NCBI GenBank assembly: GCA_937864265.1
Contig: CALMIR010000138.1
Span: 1 to 64,000, forward strand
Direction: 5' to 3'
From: an uncultured Saprospirales bacterium
GTDB lineage: Bacteria > Bacteroidota > Bacteroidia > Chitinophagales > Saprospiraceae
Length of the DNA: 64,000 bases
How positions within the stretch are numbered: position 1 is the first letter of the stretch; each line of letters starts with the position of its first letter. The notes under the pieces were generated by a model. The model saw only the letters and a program-made list of their open reading frames with translations. It was not told where the DNA came from and made no database searches. The position numbers were made by a program, and so were the translations under genes. This document shows positions 51,066 through 63,996 of the stretch, one piece after another.

Positions 51066-54000
51066 ATGACGTCAAACGGTAAGGTTCTATCCGCTGAAGC
51101 CACGAGAAGGAGCTTCGGCAAAATCAAACTCCCCTCACCATACCCAGATTTGCTCGAAATACAATTAAAGTCCTTTCAGGAATTCTTTCAATTGGAAACA
51201 ACTCCTGAAAACCGCATCAATGAAGGACTTTACAAAGTGTTTCAGGAAAATTTTCCCATAACCGATGCTCGAAATATTTTCGTGCTGGAATTCCTGGACT
51301 ACTTTATCGATCCACCGCGCTACACCATTGACGAATGTATGCAAAGGGGGCTCACTTACAGTGTTCCGTTAAAAGCCAAACTCCGCTTGTCTTGCAACGA
51401 TGAAGAACACGTGGATTTCCAAACCATCGTACAGGATGTGTTTTTGGGCAATATCCCCTACATGACCCCAAAAGGTACTTTCGTAATCAATGGGGCGGAA
51501 CGGGTTATTGTATCTCAGTTGCATCGCTCTCCAGGAGTATTTTTTGGACAAACATTTCACCCAAATGGATCCAAGATTTACTCTGCCAGGGTCATTCCTT
51601 TTAAAGGCGCTTGGATGGAGTTTGCTACAGACATCAATACGGTCATGTATGCCTACATCGACCGCAAGAAAAAATTTCCGGTAACAACCCTACTTCGGGC
51701 CATTGGCTACGATACGGATAAAGCCATTCTCGACATCTTTGGCCTAGCCGACGAAGTACCTGCTACCCGCGAATCCCTGGAGAATGCCATTGGCAGAAAG
51801 CTGGCGGCACGTGTCCTACGGAGTTGGACAGAGGACTTTGTGGATGAAGATACCGGTGAAGTAGTGACCATCGAACGGAATGAAATCATCCTGGAACGAG
51901 ACGTGGTTTTGGATGAGGATAATATCGAATTGATCATCGAAACGGAAACAGAAACCGTTATCCTCCAGAAAGACGATATTGAAGAAGATTTCTCTATCAT
52001 ATACAATACGTTGCAAAAAGACCCTTCCAGTTCCGAATTGGAGGCGGTACAATATATCTACCGACAATTAAGGGGTACTGATCCACCGGATGATGAAACA
52101 GCGCGTGGTATCATCGACAAGCTGTTCTTTTCTGACAAGCGCTACAACCTTGGTGAAGTTGGTCGCTATAAAATCAATCGCAAGCTCGGTCTGAATATAG
52201 ACAAAGAGGTGCTGGTACTAACCAAAGAAGATATCATCTCTATCGTTACTTATTTGGTTAGTTTGATGAACCAAAATGCTGAAATCGACGATATCGACCA
52301 CCTGAGCAATCGCCGGGTGCGTACCGTTGGAGAGCAGTTGTACGCCCAGTTTGGTGTAGGTTTGGCTCGTATGGCACGTACCATTCGCGAAAGGATGAAT
52401 GTCCGGGATAACGAAGTGTTCACGCCTATTGATCTGATCAATGCAAGGACGCTTTCTTCGGTCATCAACTCCTTTTTTGGTACCAGCCAGCTTTCTCAGT
52501 TCTTAGACCAAACCAACCCGCTGTCTGAAATCACGCATAAAAGAAGGATTTCTGCATTAGGGCCTGGCGGTCTTTCTCGAGAAAGAGCGGGATTTGAGGT
52601 ACGGGACGTTCACTATTCTCACTATGGTCGTTTGTGTACCATCGAAACACCAGAAGGACCAAACATCGGTTTGATTTCTACCTTGTGCGTACACGCCAAG
52701 ATCAACAAGATGGGCTTCTTGGAAACGCCTTATCGCAAGGTAAGCGAGGGCGTTGTCGAAGTAAGGTCTGAGCCCATCTACCTTTCCGCAGAGGGCGAAG
52801 ATACCATGAGAATTGCCCAGGCCAATGCACCCATCGAAGAAATGGGCGCATTCCGCTCTGATCGCATCAAATGCCGGGAACACGGTGAATTTCCTCTGCT
52901 CCAACCGGATGAAATTGACTACATGGACGTTGCTCCCAACCAAATCGTTGGGGTGTCGGCATCTATGATCCCCTTCTTGGAAAACGATGATGCTAACCGA
53001 GCATTGATGGGATCCAACATGCAACGCCAAGCTGTTCCGCTGCTCAGACCAGCAGCACCAGTAGTAGGTACTGGACTGGAAGGCAAAGTAGCACGGGATT
53101 CTCGTATGCTCATCAATGCGGAGGGAGACGGAGTAGTAGAATATGTTGATGCCAACGAAGTGATCATCCGCTATGACCGAACAGAGGAAGAGCAGTTGGT
53201 TTCTTTCGAAGACAATCGCAAAATTTACAAACTAGTTAAATTCCGCCGTACCAACCAAGGAACTTGCGTCAACCTGAAGCCCATTGTAAAGAGAGGCGAC
53301 CGGGTAACATTGGGGCAAATCCTGTGCGATGGTTACGCAACCGATAAAGGGGAGTTGGCCTTGGGGCAAAACCTGAAAGTGGCGTTCATGCCCTGGAAAG
53401 GTTATAACTTCGAGGATGCGATTGTATTGTCAGAACGCGTTGTTCGGGAAGACATTTTCACCTCCATCCACATCGAACACTTTGAGTTGGATGTACGGGA
53501 TACCAAATTGGGCGAAGAAGAACTGACCAACGATATTCCAAATGTCAGTGAGGAAGCCACCAAAGATTTGGATGAAAATGGCATCATTCGCATTGGCGCT
53601 TGGGTTCGGGAAGGTGATATCCTGATCGGCAAAATCACGCCAAAAGGGGAAACCGATCCGACGCCTGAAGAGAAGTTGTTGCGCGCTATCTTTGGAGATA
53701 AAGCGGGTGATGTGAAGGACGCCTCCTTAAAAGCGCCCCCGTCAACTAATGGCGTCATTATCGATAAACAATTGTTTGCGCGTGCTAAGAAGGATAAGCT
53801 GCAGAAAAACCAGGAAAAAGACCTTTTGTCCAAACTGGATGACCAACACAAAATTGCTTTGAATGAGTTGAAAACCATTCTGATCGATAAGCTGCTGGTT
53901 CTGCTGAAGGAGAAAACTTCTCAAGGCATCAAGAGCATTTACAGTGAGCCATTGATTCCAAAAGGCACCAAATTTGACCAGGCAATCCTGCGCGATTTGG

Positions 54001-54887
54001 ACTACACTACGGTTGATTATACCAATTGGACAGAGGAATTGCGTATCAATGAACTGATTGCAAAACTCCTCCACAACTACAGCATTAAAGTAAACGAAGA
54101 GGTTGGACGATACAAGCGCGAAAAATTCAACATCAGTATTGGGGATGAGCTTCCCGCAGGTGTTTTGAAATTGGCCAAAGTATATATGGCTAAAAAGCGC
54201 AAGCTCAAAGTGGGCGACAAATTGGCTGGCCGTCACGGTAATAAAGGTATCGTATCCCGAATCGTACGGATCGAGGATATGCCATTCCTGGAAGACGGTT
54301 CTCCGGTTGATATTGTACTCAACCCACTAGGTGTACCTTCTCGTATGAACTTGGGGCAGATTTTTGAAACGGTATTGGGTTGGGCTGGCGAAAAGCTGGG
54401 CTTGCGTTATGCGACGCCTATTTTTGATGGAGCCAGTCTAGATGAAATCGATCAAGAAATCAAAAAGGCCAAACTGCCAAGCCTTGGACAAACTTACCTG
54501 CACGATGGTGAAACGGGTGACAGATTCCACCAGCAAGCTACTGTAGGCTTGATTTACATGCTTAAGTTGTCGCACATGGTGGATGATAAGATGCACGCCC
54601 GTTCGATTGGCCCTTACTCTCTCATCACGCAGCAGCCATTGGGTGGTAAAGCTCAATTCGGTGGCCAGCGCTTTGGAGAGATGGAAGTTTGGGCACTCGA
54701 AGCCTTCGGCGCATCCAATATCTTACAGGAATTGCTGACCATTAAGTCCGATGACATCAATGGTCGTGCAAAAGCCTACGAAGCCATCGTGAAAGGAGAT
54801 CCACTGCCCAATCCAGGTATTCCGGAGTCCTTCAACGTATTGGTACACGAATTGAGAGGTCTGGCACTCGACGTAAAATTCGAATAA
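51066..54887 (+). CDS. rpoB: RNA polymerase subunit beta
   Basis: 1273 residues, normal length for Bacteroidota. The rifampicin region reads [20 protein letters not shown] and [17 protein letters not shown]; the residues equal to Asp516, His526 and Ser531 of E. coli are unchanged, so no rifampicin-resistance mutation is seen. [10 protein letters not shown] and [19 protein letters not shown] are further hallmarks. It forms the catalytic core with rpoC, 77 bp downstream. Confidence 0.98.
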   Translation: MTSNGKVLSAEATRRSFGKIKLPSPYPDLLEIQLKSFQEFFQLETTPENRINEGLYKVFQENFPITDARNIFVLEFLDYFIDPPRYTIDECMQRGLTYSVPLKAKLRLSCNDEEHVDFQTIVQDVFLGNIPYMTPKGTFVINGAERVIVSQLHRSPGVFFGQTFHPNGSKIYSARVIPFKGAWMEFATDINTVMYAYIDRKKKFPVTTLLRAIGYDTDKAILDIFGLADEVPATRESLENAIGRKLAARVLRSWTEDFVDEDTGEVVTIERNEIILERDVVLDEDNIELIIETETETVILQKDDIEEDFSIIYNTLQKDPSSSELEAVQYIYRQLRGTDPPDDETARGIIDKLFFSDKRYNLGEVGRYKINRKLGLNIDKEVLVLTKEDIISIVTYLVSLMNQNAEIDDIDHLSNRRVRTVGEQLYAQFGVGLARMARTIRERMNVRDNEVFTPIDLINARTLSSVINSFFGTSQLSQFLDQTNPLSEITHKRRISALGPGGLSRERAGFEVRDVHYSHYGRLCTIETPEGPNIGLISTLCVHAKINKMGFLETPYRKVSEGVVEVRSEPIYLSAEGEDTMRIAQANAPIEEMGAFRSDRIKCREHGEFPLLQPDEIDYMDVAPNQIVGVSASMIPFLENDDANRALMGSNMQRQAVPLLRPAAPVVGTGLEGKVARDSRMLINAEGDGVVEYVDANEVIIRYDRTEEEQLVSFEDNRKIYKLVKFRRTNQGTCVNLKPIVKRGDRVTLGQILCDGYATDKGELALGQNLKVAFMPWKGYNFEDAIVLSERVVREDIFTSIHIEHFELDVRDTKLGEEELTNDIPNVSEEATKDLDENGIIRIGAWVREGDILIGKITPKGETDPTPEEKLLRAIFGDKAGDVKDASLKAPPSTNGVIIDKQLFARAKKDKLQKNQEKDLLSKLDDQHKIALNELKTILIDKLLVLLKEKTSQGIKSIYSEPLIPKGTKFDQAILRDLDYTTVDYTNWTEELRINELIAKLLHNYSIKVNEEVGRYKREKFNISIGDELPAGVLKLAKVYMAKKRKLKVGDKLAGRHGNKGIVSRIVRIEDMPFLEDGSPVDIVLNPLGVPSRMNLGQIFETVLGWAGEKLGLRYATPIFDGASLDEIDQEIKKAKLPSLGQTYLHDGETGDRFHQQATVGLIYMLKLSHMVDDKMHARSIGPYSLITQQPLGGKAQFGGQRFGEMEVWALEAFGASNILQELLTIKSDDINGRAKAYEAIVKGDPLPNPGIPESFNVLVHELRGLALDVKFE

Positions 54888-54964
54888 TCTGAAAGTTCGT
54901 TAAATGGGGCAAGCCATCAATGGTTTGCCTCCATCCATAACTTAATCTAAGAATTTACCTCAAT

Positions 54965-57900
54965 ATGTCTTTTAAGAAAAAGAACCCCGTTCAAGCTCAG
55001 GAATTCGATTCGATTACGATCAGCCTGGCTTCACCGGACGATATTTTAGAGCGGTCTTATGGCGAGGTGCTCAAGCCCGAAACCATCAACTACCGCTCTT
55101 ACAAACCCGAACGCGATGGTCTTTTCTGTGAACGGATATTTGGTCCGGTCAAAGACTACGAATGCTATTGTGGCAAATACAAGCGAATCCGTTATAAGGG
55201 AATTGTCTGTGACCGTTGTGGTGTAGAGGTAACGGAAAAGAAAGTACGCCGCGAGCGCATGGGACACATCAAACTGGTGGTTCCTGTGGTGCATATCTGG
55301 TTTTTTAAGTCCTTGCCCAATAAATTGGGTTATTTGCTCGGGCTGTCCTCTAAGAAACTGGAATCCGTTGTTTACTACGAACGATACGTGGTCATCAACC
55401 CAGGTATCAAAGAATCAGAAGGTGTTTCCGCATTGGATTTGCTCACCGAGGAAGAATATCTGGAAATACTGGATACCTTGCCGGCGGAAAATCAAATGCT
55501 GGACGACGAAGACCCCAATAAATTCGTGGCCAGAATGGGTGCTGAGGCCATTCGCGACCTGCTTTTGCGCACCGACCTGGATCAATTGTCCTACGACTTG
55601 CGCCACCAGGCTGCCAGTGAAACTTCTCAGCAGCGCAAATCAGAAGCGCTCAAGCGCCTGCGCGTGGTAGAAGCTTTCCGCGAAGGACTAGAAGGCAACA
55701 GCAACCGCCCTGAATGGTCGGTCATTCAATATTTGCCCGTAGTACCACCTGAATTGCGTCCTTTGGTTCCTCTGGATGGTGGTCGTTTTGCAAGTTCCGA
55801 CTTGAATGACTTGTATCGCCGGGTGATCATACGCAACAACCGCCTCAAGCGCTTGTTGGAAATCAAAGCACCTGAGGTGATCCTGCGCAATGAAAAACGC
55901 ATGTTGCAGGAAGCGGTTGACTCCTTGTTTGACAACTCCAGAAAGTCAAATGCGGTAAAAGCTGAAGGTGGCCGTGCCCTGAAATCTCTTAGTGATATTC
56001 TAAAAGGCAAACAAGGCCGTTTCCGCCAAAACTTGTTGGGTAAGCGTGTGGACTATTCCGGTCGTTCCGTGATCGTAGTAGGCCCCACCTTGAAGTTACA
56101 CGAATGCGGTATCCCCAAAGCGATGGCTGCCGAACTCTTCAAGCCTTTCATCATTAGAAAGCTGATCGAGCGCGGTATCGTCAAAACGGTTAAATCTGCC
56201 AAGAAACTGGTGGATCGCAAAGACCCCATCATCTGGGAAATCCTGGAAAACATCTTGAAAGGACACCCAGTGATGCTCAACCGGGCACCAACGCTGCACC
56301 GACTTTCCATTCAGGCATTCCAGCCTAAATTGATTGAAGGAAAAGCCATCCAGTTGCACCCGCTAGTGTGCGGTGCGTTCAACGCTGACTTCGACGGTGA
56401 CCAGATGGCGGTTCACGTGCCTTTGAGCCACGCTGCTATTTTGGAAGCCCAGGTATTGATGTTGTCTTCGCACAACATGCTCAACCCTCAAAATGGTACG
56501 CCTATTACCCTACCCTCTCAGGATATGGTACTTGGTTTGTACTATTTAACGAAAGAGCGTCGCTCTAAGGATGATATAAAAGTAAAAGGCGAAGGCCGAA
56601 AGTTCTATTCGCCAGAAGAAGTCATTATTGCCTACAATGAAGGTCAACTCGATCTTCACGCCGTGATCAAAGTTCGCGTAAACGCAGAAGATGAAAATGG
56701 CAAAATCGGCAATACGCTGATAGAAACGACTACAGGTCGGGTACTTCTAAACCAAGCGGTACCTTCGAGCGTGCCTTATATGAATACACTGCTGACTAAA
56801 AAGAACCTGAAAATAGTCATCAGCGATGTATTAGAAAGGACAGATTTCCCTACTACTGCCGACTTCCTGGACAACATCAAAGAACTGGGTTTCATGTGGT
56901 CGTTCAAAGGTGGTTTGTCGTTCAACCTGGGTGATTTGATTACGCCTACGGTGAAAGCCGATACGCTAGCAGAAGCACAGGCAGAAGTGGATGAAGTTTG
57001 GGAAAACTACAATATGGGTCTGATTACCAACAACGAACGTTACAATCAGATCATTGATAAATGGACGTATGCGGATAACCGCATCACTGATGTACTGATG
57101 CGCGAATTGGCCTCTCACAAGCAAGGATTCAACTCCGTGTTTATGATGTTGGACTCTGGCGCACGTGGTTCAAAACAACAGATCAAGCAGTTGTGCGGAT
57201 TGCGCGGCTTGATGGCAAAGCCCAAGAAATCGGGCGATACCGGTGGTGCCGTAATCGAAAACCCCATCCTATCCAATTTCGTAGATGGCCTTTCTGTATT
57301 GGAATACTTCATCTCTACCCACGGTGCTCGTAAGGGTTTGGCCGATACCGCCCTTAAAACAGCCGACGCGGGTTACCTAACTCGCCGTTTGGTGGACGTG
57401 GCTCAGGATGTGGTAATCATGGAAGACGATTGCACCACGCTGCGCGGATTGGAAACCACCGCGTTAAAAGACAACGAAAAAGTAATCGAGAACCTAGCTT
57501 CCAGAATTGAAGGCCGCTATACATTACATGATATATTCGACCCTGGTACAGAGGAGATGATCCTAAAATCAGGCGATTATATTGATAGCCGTACCGCCCG
57601 ACATATCGAAAAAGTAGGCGTAGAAGCGGTGCATATCCGCTCCGTATTGACTTGTGATACGGTAAGGGGTGTATGTGCAAAATGCTATGGAAAGAACCTC
57701 GCAACTGGTCGTTTGGCTGAAATGGGGGATGCCGTAGGTATTATTGCCGCGCAATCCATCGGTGAACCGGGTACACAGTTGACCCTGCGTACTTTCCACG
57801 TGGGTGGTATTGCTTCTGTTTCTAAGTCGGAATCCGAGATCATTGCTCGTTTCAATGGCCAAATTGAGTTCGATGGTGTTCGTACAACCGAATCAAAGGA

Positions 57901-59272
57901 TGAAGTTGGCAAGGTAGTGACTACCGTACTTTCTCGTACGGGTGAAATTCGGATCATAGAGCCGGAAACCAAGAAGCAGTATGTTTCGCTGCACATTCCT
58001 TACGGTTCTACACTACACGTCAAAGAAGGTGAGTCCGTTAAGAAGGGACAACTCGTCTGCGAGTGGGATCCATTCAACGCGGTGATCATCTCCGAATTCG
58101 CAGGGGTCGTGAAATTTGATTCCATCGAAGAAGGGGTGACTTATCGCCTGGAGCGCGACGACCAAACGGGTTATGCCGAGAAAGTAATCATCGAATCCAA
58201 GAACAAGCGTAAGATACCGATCATCCGCATCTATAGCCCAGATGGAGAAGAACTGAGAAGCTACAACCTTCCGGTGGGTTCCTACCTGTCAATAGACGAT
58301 GGCGAAGTCATCAAGGGTGGTCAGAAACTGGCAAAAATCCCTCGTAAGTTGGGTAAAATCGCGGATATCACCGGTGGTCTGCCACGGGTTACCGAGCTAT
58401 TTGAAGCGAGAAATCCATCCAGCCCGGCAACCGTATCTGAAATTGATGGTATCGTTTCCTTTGGTAAAATCAAGCGCGGTAACCGGGAAGTTACCGTTAC
58501 GGCAAAAGATGAGCAAAAGCACAAGTACCTGATTGGTTTGTCCAAGCACATTCTGGTTCAGGACGGTGACTTTGTCAGAGCCGGAACACCGCTTTCCGAT
58601 GGAGCTATTGCTCCCCGCGACATCTTGAACATCAAAGGGCCATTTGCTGTTCAGACCTATCTCGTCAACGGTGTGCAAGAAGTATATCGCTCTCAGGGTA
58701 TCACGATCAACAATAAACACATCGAGGTAATTGTCCGTCAGATGATGCGCCGGGTGCAGATCGAAGATTCAGGAGATACTACTTTCCTGGAAGGTGAAGC
58801 GGTAGAGCGTTACGACTTCCTGGAGCAAAACGATTGGATATTCGATAAGAAGGTAATCGTAGATGCTGGCGAATCCAACCGCCTGAAGCCAGGCCAGTTG
58901 GTGACCTTACGCCAAATTCGGGAAGAGAACTCCTTCTTGCGCCGCAACGACCGCAAACTAGTCCAGTACCGAGATGCTATGTCTGCTACCTCCAGTTCGC
59001 TGTTGCAAGGTATCACCAAGTCATCTTTGGGTACAAGTAGCTGGATTTCAGCCGCTTCTTTCCAGGAAACTACTAAGGTGCTCAGCACAGCAGCTATTGC
59101 AGCCAAACGCGATTACCTGAATGGTTTGAAGGAAAATGTGATCGTGGGCAAACCGATACCTGCTGGTACTGGCTTGCGCAAATACAATGACTTATTTGTA
59201 ACTTCTAAAGCCAATCAGGCAGAGTTTGAAGCTCGCCGGGCGGCCTTTGAAGAAGTGGAAGATGAGTATTAG
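54965..59272 (+). CDS. rpoC: RNA polymerase subunit beta'
   Basis: 1435 residues. The first zinc site is in [20 protein letters not shown] then CGVEV (four Cys). The catalytic Asp triad is in NADFDGD (about residue 475). [17 protein letters not shown] and the second Cys group in [13 protein letters not shown] follow. The bridge helix/trigger loop region includes [19 protein letters not shown]. The C-terminus is acidic (EEVEDEY). It is the last gene of the operon, and a terminator follows. Confidence 0.98.
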   Translation: MSFKKKNPVQAQEFDSITISLASPDDILERSYGEVLKPETINYRSYKPERDGLFCERIFGPVKDYECYCGKYKRIRYKGIVCDRCGVEVTEKKVRRERMGHIKLVVPVVHIWFFKSLPNKLGYLLGLSSKKLESVVYYERYVVINPGIKESEGVSALDLLTEEEYLEILDTLPAENQMLDDEDPNKFVARMGAEAIRDLLLRTDLDQLSYDLRHQAASETSQQRKSEALKRLRVVEAFREGLEGNSNRPEWSVIQYLPVVPPELRPLVPLDGGRFASSDLNDLYRRVIIRNNRLKRLLEIKAPEVILRNEKRMLQEAVDSLFDNSRKSNAVKAEGGRALKSLSDILKGKQGRFRQNLLGKRVDYSGRSVIVVGPTLKLHECGIPKAMAAELFKPFIIRKLIERGIVKTVKSAKKLVDRKDPIIWEILENILKGHPVMLNRAPTLHRLSIQAFQPKLIEGKAIQLHPLVCGAFNADFDGDQMAVHVPLSHAAILEAQVLMLSSHNMLNPQNGTPITLPSQDMVLGLYYLTKERRSKDDIKVKGEGRKFYSPEEVIIAYNEGQLDLHAVIKVRVNAEDENGKIGNTLIETTTGRVLLNQAVPSSVPYMNTLLTKKNLKIVISDVLERTDFPTTADFLDNIKELGFMWSFKGGLSFNLGDLITPTVKADTLAEAQAEVDEVWENYNMGLITNNERYNQIIDKWTYADNRITDVLMRELASHKQGFNSVFMMLDSGARGSKQQIKQLCGLRGLMAKPKKSGDTGGAVIENPILSNFVDGLSVLEYFISTHGARKGLADTALKTADAGYLTRRLVDVAQDVVIMEDDCTTLRGLETTALKDNEKVIENLASRIEGRYTLHDIFDPGTEEMILKSGDYIDSRTARHIEKVGVEAVHIRSVLTCDTVRGVCAKCYGKNLATGRLAEMGDAVGIIAAQSIGEPGTQLTLRTFHVGGIASVSKSESEIIARFNGQIEFDGVRTTESKDEVGKVVTTVLSRTGEIRIIEPETKKQYVSLHIPYGSTLHVKEGESVKKGQLVCEWDPFNAVIISEFAGVVKFDSIEEGVTYRLERDDQTGYAEKVIIESKNKRKIPIIRIYSPDGEELRSYNLPVGSYLSIDDGEVIKGGQKLAKIPRKLGKIADITGGLPRVTELFEARNPSSPATVSEIDGIVSFGKIKRGNREVTVTAKDEQKHKYLIGLSKHILVQDGDFVRAGTPLSDGAIAPRDILNIKGPFAVQTYLVNGVQEVYRSQGITINNKHIEVIVRQMMRRVQIEDSGDTTFLEGEAVERYDFLEQNDWIFDKKVIVDAGESNRLKPGQLVTLRQIREENSFLRRNDRKLVQYRDAMSATSSSLLQGITKSSLGTSSWISAASFQETTKVLSTAAIAAKRDYLNGLKENVIVGKPIPAGTGLRKYNDLFVTSKANQAEFEARRAAFEEVEDEY

Positions 59273-59355
59273 TGGTTGGTGAATGGGGTGTAGTAGGAGC
59301 GTTGCAAGCCTACAAACCTTCCTCGAGCATTAAAAGATTAATACGATAAAAGTAA

Positions 59356-59390
59356 GGGTAGCCTGATTGAATTGGGCTACCCTTTTTTTT
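59356..59390 (+). terminator. Rho-independent terminator after rpoC
   Basis: The stem GGGTAGCC / GGCTACCC is followed immediately by eight T (59383-59390), 84 nt after rpoC. It is a classical intrinsic terminator and also lies before the convergent gene's end. Confidence 0.88.
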
Positions 59391-59394
59391 GTTA

Positions 59395-61077
59395 TTACAA
59401 AGCGACCTTTAATAATCGCTTCAAGTCAGCAGAAAAAACCATCAGTGTCTTCTTGTCAGAAAGGGTTTCTATGGACACTTGCTGCGCATTGCTCAATTGA
59501 GCAATTTCTTTCAGTTCCAGGTCTTGGGCATCTAGCGTAAATATCGTTGTTTTGGCACTGCCATCCATTTGCCAGGCTTTCCAAAGTATCGAATAGCCGC
59601 CATTTCCACTTTCGTAAACTTTAAAGTAGGGCTTATACGCCGGGTTGTCTTGAGGAGAGGATTTGATGCCTCTAGCAGCTTGTATAGCCCCATTTTTATC
59701 GGTTTTTACCAACAGAAAGCCTTTGCTGACTTCCATTGTATTGGTAGTTCCCGTTTGAGTAACTGTATTTTTTAGCTCGTGAATCGTCAACCGCTCCCCT
59801 TCCGGGCGGTCATAGGCATAGATATGGTGCCAGTCTAAACCGGCAATTTCTGCCGGAGTGAAGCTGATGCCCTTGTTTATGTCTGCGTCCAATTTCTCGG
59901 AAGATACGAGCTTTCCATCTGAAAATTGCAAGCTGTAGAAAGCGTTATCTGATCGGGAACTCCCCAATACGGAAAGGTTGGAACCGCTTTGAAAAGCACG
60001 CAGAAATTTAAAGTCCTCTGTTGGTCTGGCAAAATCAAGGCGGTATAACAAACCGCCGTCGCCATTCCAATAGTACAATTTATACGCCATTTTATCTGGC
60101 GTAGGGTTCAATTTTTTATACCCTAGGCCATAAGCTTGGCCATAAATGTGAACCACCCCATCTATTTGATAGAGATTGTCGGAAGGCGATTCTTTTACAA
60201 AAACCTGTCGCATAGCCAATTCATGTGGCAAGTCAAACTTGATTTCGGTACGGTTGATCTCTGTACCATCCTCATTATAGGCCACCATTTCTTGTTCAAA
60301 CAAATTGCTTTTGTTGCCCATTTGTCCCCAAATGATGTGGCCGTGATGCGCTAAGAATACCCCACTTTTGGGGTCGCATACCGGATCGGATTCTCTGATC
60401 CAATAATCTTTGTTCGTGGAACCCCGGTAAGGCTCTAATTCAATTTTTTTGTTTTCTTCGCCGTACCTGGAGGTGCCGACAATTTCCTGAAAAAGGGATT
60501 TTTTGGCATCAGTGGCTTTCAAAGTCATTTTGGAAAGCGTCAAACTTTTAGGTTTTCCTCCCAGTAGAGAATAATCCACCGTATTGGCGTAATAGGACGC
60601 AGGAAAGGAAGCGGTGTTTTCAGCCTCTTCCGTCAATGCAGGATATTTTTCCAACACAGCGAAAACGTCTAGGCAGTTGTCTTGCGTAGCCATGATATTG
60701 TCCGGATCCGCTACCTTCCCCGGTTTAGCCAACAGGTTGTATTGTTTGGCCACTACCCTATCGGGTTTGATGAAAACCAATTCCTCCTGAACTAGCTTTA
60801 AATCAGGCGTAAAATCTAGAACCCCCAAGGCATTCACCCATATCGCATCTTTTCCACCTGAATACACAGGGCCTATTTTTTCTTGTACTGCACCTTGGCG
60901 TTTTAACTCCAAGTACAAGCGAATACCATCTGGTTTTAATTCGTATTTCATGACTTCCATACTGTCAAAAACCAAACCCTTGATACCTTTTTCCAAGGTG
61001 TACTCGGCGACACTTTGCGCCCAGGCAGGCATTGCCCCAATCCATAAGAATGCGAAAATTAATAATCTGTTTTTCAT
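59395..61077 (-). CDS. Secreted protein of unknown function
   Basis: 560 residues with a clear signal peptide (MKNRLLIFAFLWIGAMPAWAQ). The mature part looks beta-rich with many aromatic strand motifs, such as HHIYAYDRPEGERLTIHEL and YKLYYWNGDGGLLYRL, and several repeated W/D-containing blocks. This is compatible with a beta-propeller, but I recognise no family. No T9SS tail or lipobox is present, so it is likely periplasmic. It is convergent with rpoC and divergent from the surface-protein gene. Confidence 0.6.
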   Translation of the reverse strand: MKNRLLIFAFLWIGAMPAWAQSVAEYTLEKGIKGLVFDSMEVMKYELKPDGIRLYLELKRQGAVQEKIGPVYSGGKDAIWVNALGVLDFTPDLKLVQEELVFIKPDRVVAKQYNLLAKPGKVADPDNIMATQDNCLDVFAVLEKYPALTEEAENTASFPASYYANTVDYSLLGGKPKSLTLSKMTLKATDAKKSLFQEIVGTSRYGEENKKIELEPYRGSTNKDYWIRESDPVCDPKSGVFLAHHGHIIWGQMGNKSNLFEQEMVAYNEDGTEINRTEIKFDLPHELAMRQVFVKESPSDNLYQIDGVVHIYGQAYGLGYKKLNPTPDKMAYKLYYWNGDGGLLYRLDFARPTEDFKFLRAFQSGSNLSVLGSSRSDNAFYSLQFSDGKLVSSEKLDADINKGISFTPAEIAGLDWHHIYAYDRPEGERLTIHELKNTVTQTGTTNTMEVSKGFLLVKTDKNGAIQAARGIKSSPQDNPAYKPYFKVYESGNGGYSILWKAWQMDGSAKTTIFTLDAQDLELKEIAQLSNAQQVSIETLSDKKTLMVFSADLKRLLKVAL

Positions 61078-61422
61078 GATGTTTTATTAAAAGTTAAGAA
61101 TAGACTATTGGCCTCCAAGTGTGCATACACGGAGAAACATCATGAAGCTAAAGTTTTGAAAAATAAAACGTTTGAATGCTGGTATCCCAGCGGGTAAGTT
61201 TTGAGTGTAATACGAAGAATGTGCTTAAAAATGAGGCTTGTTTGTAGTTTTTAAGCTGAGGTAAAGATAGGTTTTCTCTTTCTGAGAAAAAAATTTTACG
61301 CACTAATTTGTATGATGTATTATAAAAAAATGTATTTTGCATCAACAAGTAAATTATTGTCTATTTGTCATTTTAGACAATCACTAACAGCGCGTATTTA
61401 ATAACTATTTAAACTCTCTCTG
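61078..61422. promoter_or_regulatory. Divergent intergenic region
   Basis: 345 bp between two divergent secreted-protein genes with no ORF. It contains a TTTTCTC/GAGAAAA hairpin (61272-61290) and AT-rich stretches that should hold both promoters. I found no exact TAnnTTTG box; TATTTTGC near 61332 is one base short of it. Confidence 0.4.
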
Positions 61423-63996
61423 ATGAAAAAGATGTTAACGCTTTTGGCGCTATGCTGCTGCCATGTGGTAGCGTTTGGTTACGCCAACACTTCTGAAACA
61501 CTTCCATTTTCGAAGGCTCTTCCCAACCAAATGCGGTGGTATGTCGATGCGGATGCCACAGGGCTTCAAAACGGATTGGCCTGGACGGATGCTTTTATCC
61601 GTTTGCAGGACGCTTTAGCTGCCGCGCAGTGGGGCGATACCATTTGGGTAGCCCAAGGTGTTTATACTCCTGCTGAAAACGACAATCGCAACCTATCCTT
61701 TTATCTAAAATCGGGCGTAGCGTTGTACGGCGGCTTCAATGGAACGGAAACAAACCTGCAAGAACGCAATTGGCACCACCAGCAAACAATATTGAGTGGC
61801 AATATCGGCAATCCTGCTGATAGCACGGATAATTCATACAATGTAGTCACTGCATTAGGGGTGGATAGCACGGCGCGGCTCGATGGTTTTGTCATTACGG
61901 CAGGCTATGCTCTCTATCCGTCACAGCAAACAGACTACCGCAACTATGGGGGCGGTTTGGTGGTTTTGGGAACAACTTTTCACCCGAATAGTCACCCCAG
62001 CATTGAAAACTGTCGCTTTGAAAAAAACATCGGCTTCTACGGTGGTGGCCTAGCTTGTAAAGGCATACAATCCCAACGTCCTTCGGCCAATATTCGGCAC
62101 TGCATTTTTGAAAACAACAAAGGAACCTTCCGAGGCGGGGGGCTTTATATCGAAACCTTAGAAGTGGCAGGTAATACCCTGAATATGGAAGCCGATACCT
62201 TCCGTTCTAATTGGGCATTTGCAGGAGGAGGTGGAGTGTACTTATACAATGTTGGAGGGCTAACGATGCAATACTGCTTAATTGAAGGCAATTCCTCCAT
62301 TAGTGGGGCTGGCGTTGAGTATGTTTCTTACTTCTGCATAGAACAGGTCAGGCTTGAAGCCTGCGTTTATAAAGCCAATCGAGATCTTGATATGAATTCC
62401 CCTTCTAGTTTTGAGTTTATAAGATATGCCAATTCTTTGTTCAATGATTGCCAACTCGATTTTGACATTCAAAAATGCCGTTTTGAAGGCCATGAAAACC
62501 CCGAAATAAGGGCTTCCGGAATAAATATCACAACCTATAGGGACGATTTGATCCTCAATATTGAATCTACCGATTTTATCGGAAATCGGGGTACGAACCC
62601 AAGCAATGCCCTGGAAATTAAGACAGTTTATAGTGGGCAGGCACTAGCTACGATATCCAATTGTACTTTTAGGAACAACAGGGAATCCGCCAGCCTGTAT
62701 GTAACAGGCGCAACAGGGATTGAAGACAGCCTGATACTTCATGTTTACAACAGCATTTTTTATGGAAATGATGGCGCGGCCTACATTAGGTCTAATCAAG
62801 ACGGCTATATAGAAAGTCATTTTCAAAATTGCAGTTTTTTTGAAAATGGGTCTTTACCTATTTTTAAGAGTTCTGCATTCTTGAATACTTCTAATTACAA
62901 TTTTATGTATTTTGACAATTGCTTGTTTTGGGAAACCGAAGCTGGAGTTTCTGGCATATCGGATATATTTTTCAGCAATGATGTTAATATTGACTCCCTT
63001 AGTCCTCAATTTCGACTGAACCATTGCATCATAAGTGCTGATGATTGTGAGTCGGCTGATCATAAGATCGCTTGTGGTGAAAGCAATTGGTTTCAGTTGT
63101 ACCCCGAATTTTTAGATACACTAGCGGGCGATTTGCGCCTATCGGCCTGTTCTCCTGCCCTCAATATCGGCAACAATGAGCTTTGGGTTGACCAGGTCAG
63201 CCCCCTGGATCTAGCGGGCAATGATCGGATATTAGACGGCCAGGTTGATTTGGGTGCCTATGAGCGGGTGGCATTCTCAGCTAGCCTCGATACAAGTTTT
63301 GCAGCCAGTTGCTTTGGAAGTGCTGATGCTCAAGTGTTATTTACAGCTAATGGGGATTTGCCTTATACCTACAATTGGATCGCCTCGAATGGCGATTCTG
63401 GTCAGGGACAGGCTAATTTACCAGCCAATGACTATTTTTTTCAGGTGGTAGATGCCCATGATTGCGTGGATAGTGTTTTCGTTGTGCTTTCCGAACCGGA
63501 TAGCATCATGGTTCAATCCGTAATCAACCCTACAAGCGTTTCTGAAGGCGGTTCTATTGAATTGACCCATTTATCCGGCGGCACTCCCCCGTATCAACTC
63601 TTGTGGAGCAATGGCGAAGAAAATCTGTTGATACTTGATCATTTACCTGCTGGCACCTATACCTTATCGATAACCGATGCCAATGGTTGTATGCAACAAC
63701 TTGATTTTGAAGTAGCAATGATCAACCAAAACCAGGCATTACTACCTCACCCCGCGCTGTGGGTCGTTTTTCCAAATCCCGTCAAAGCAGGGCATACTAT
63801 TCAGATTCAAACGGCTGTGGCTAATCCACGAGAATACGACTTGGTATTAACGGATATGCTAGGTCGGCTAGTTGGAATTTATCCTTTGGAAAACAACAAC
63901 AAGCTGATTTTGCATCAACCGGGCATATACCATTTGTCCTTACAGGATAAAGCAACCACAATAGTAGGAAGCACCCGCTTATTGGTTGTTGAATAA
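61423..63996 (+). CDS. T9SS-secreted beta-helix surface protein
   Basis: 857 residues. A signal peptide (to about residue 20) is followed by a right-handed parallel beta-helix (about 60-560) with many 'NCxFxxN'-type coils such as ISNCTFRNNRES and NCRFEKN. A choice-of-anchor-Q-like end (SPALNIGNNELW ... VDLGAYE) follows. Two SprB-like Ig repeats come next (each containing TFxANGDLPYTYNW or ELTHLSGGTPPYQLLWSNG). A type A sorting domain ends it (FPNPVKAGHTIQIQTA ... HQPGIYHLSLQDK). It should be exported by the T9SS and fixed to the cell surface. Similarity to lyases is only at the fold level. Confidence 0.82.
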   Translation: MKKMLTLLALCCCHVVAFGYANTSETLPFSKALPNQMRWYVDADATGLQNGLAWTDAFIRLQDALAAAQWGDTIWVAQGVYTPAENDNRNLSFYLKSGVALYGGFNGTETNLQERNWHHQQTILSGNIGNPADSTDNSYNVVTALGVDSTARLDGFVITAGYALYPSQQTDYRNYGGGLVVLGTTFHPNSHPSIENCRFEKNIGFYGGGLACKGIQSQRPSANIRHCIFENNKGTFRGGGLYIETLEVAGNTLNMEADTFRSNWAFAGGGGVYLYNVGGLTMQYCLIEGNSSISGAGVEYVSYFCIEQVRLEACVYKANRDLDMNSPSSFEFIRYANSLFNDCQLDFDIQKCRFEGHENPEIRASGINITTYRDDLILNIESTDFIGNRGTNPSNALEIKTVYSGQALATISNCTFRNNRESASLYVTGATGIEDSLILHVYNSIFYGNDGAAYIRSNQDGYIESHFQNCSFFENGSLPIFKSSAFLNTSNYNFMYFDNCLFWETEAGVSGISDIFFSNDVNIDSLSPQFRLNHCIISADDCESADHKIACGESNWFQLYPEFLDTLAGDLRLSACSPALNIGNNELWVDQVSPLDLAGNDRILDGQVDLGAYERVAFSASLDTSFAASCFGSADAQVLFTANGDLPYTYNWIASNGDSGQGQANLPANDYFFQVVDAHDCVDSVFVVLSEPDSIMVQSVINPTSVSEGGSIELTHLSGGTPPYQLLWSNGEENLLILDHLPAGTYTLSITDANGCMQQLDFEVAMINQNQALLPHPALWVVFPNPVKAGHTIQIQTAVANPREYDLVLTDMLGRLVGIYPLENNNKLILHQPGIYHLSLQDKATTIVGSTRLLVVE

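Noticed and set aside
51066-59272. Lineage-specific insertion or frameshift in rpoB or rpoC
   Set aside because: Both reading frames are intact, lengths are normal and all key motifs are present in order.
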